In this document: piece by piece, positions 61,709 to 61,768 of the stretch | How positions within the stretch are numbered: position 1 is the first letter of the stretch | Layout of the letters: each line of letters opens with the position of its first letter | NCBI RefSeq assembly: GCF_001005825.1 | Contig: NZ_LBHV01000017.1 | Coordinates: 1-61,768 of the forward strand | Source: Rhizobium sp. LC145 | GTDB lineage: Bacteria > Pseudomonadota > Alphaproteobacteria > Rhizobiales > Rhizobiaceae | Length of the DNA: 61,768 nucleotides | Direction of reading: 5' to 3' | Translations under genes and position numbers: made by a program | Notes under the pieces: generated by a model | The model's database searches: none | Seen by the model: the letters and a program-made list of their open reading frames with translations, nothing else | What the model was told of the DNA's origin: nothing

Positions 61709-61768
61709 GTAATAAGCATGGACAGTGCTCACGTCTGCACCGACTAATTGGGTGGGATCGCAGGTGTA
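61709..61768. other. Right-edge non-coding stretch
   Basis: Sixty bases after the barrel remnant; no feature can be supported. Confidence 0.3.

Overview
The window looks like chromosome or megaplasmid DNA of a fast-growing rhizobium (Hyphomicrobiales, probably Rhizobiaceae such as Sinorhizobium/Ensifer or Rhizobium). The basis is high G+C, a SyrA/ExoX-like small regulator beside exopolysaccharide genes, an ExoF/ExoP/ExoY-style export and priming set, and many ABC uptake operons each with its own regulator. This genus call is inference from gene content; there is no rRNA or tRNA to anchor it.

Region 1 (1-21.5 kb) is a Wzx/Wzy-type exopolysaccharide locus. It opens with the start of a GDP-mannose-forming nucleotidyltransferase running off the left edge, then a SyrA/ExoX-like membrane peptide, a frame-disrupted 2-oxoglutarate/Fe(II) dioxygenase, a GT4 transferase, a UDP-galactopyranose-mutase-like flavoprotein, a large HAD-domain protein and a Wzx flippase. 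A leftward operon follows, in transcription order: priming sugar transferase, fused GT4-GT2 transferase, Wzz/ExoP-like protein with a ruined P-loop, GT2. A rightward pair encodes a GT4 and an ExoF/Wza-like export protein. Next come a second small membrane protein, a methyltransferase, another GT4, a GH16 glycanase and a Wzy-like polymerase. Together these can prime, extend, decorate, flip, polymerise, export and trim a polysaccharide.

Region 2 (21.6-34.8 kb) starts with decayed pntB and DUF4432 remnants and then becomes an organosulfate island. It holds a true formylglycine-generating enzyme with both catalytic cysteines, two Cys-type sulfatases that would need it, two LacI regulators, an SDR, a ClC anion channel and a sulfonate/taurine/nitrate-type ABC transporter in operon with the second sulfatase.

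Region 3 (34.9-46.3 kb) carries a phd-vapC toxin-antitoxin pair between two copies of the 3' end of a class III aminotransferase gene. Next is a leftward catabolic cluster (aminotransferase, M20D amidohydrolase, dipeptide-type ABC transporter, C45/penicillin-acyltransferase-like hydrolase) controlled by a divergent GntR-type regulator. The likely job is uptake and deacylation of an amide or peptide-like compound, then transamination.

Region 4 (46.3-48.5 kb) is a patch of gene debris (DUF1778, DsbA-like and DUF1801 remnants) around an intact nucleotidyltransferase-HEPN fusion gene.

Region 5 (48.5-61.8 kb) is a two-gene surface system: a 2591-residue secreted protein with nine tandem 354-bp DUF11 repeats, each with an EF-hand-like calcium loop, translationally coupled to a 1266-residue outer-membrane barrel protein. 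Downstream are a small zinc-ribbon ORF, an AraC-family regulator, a broken XRE-type gene and a partial duplicate of the barrel gene's 3' end, which points to rearrangement at this edge.
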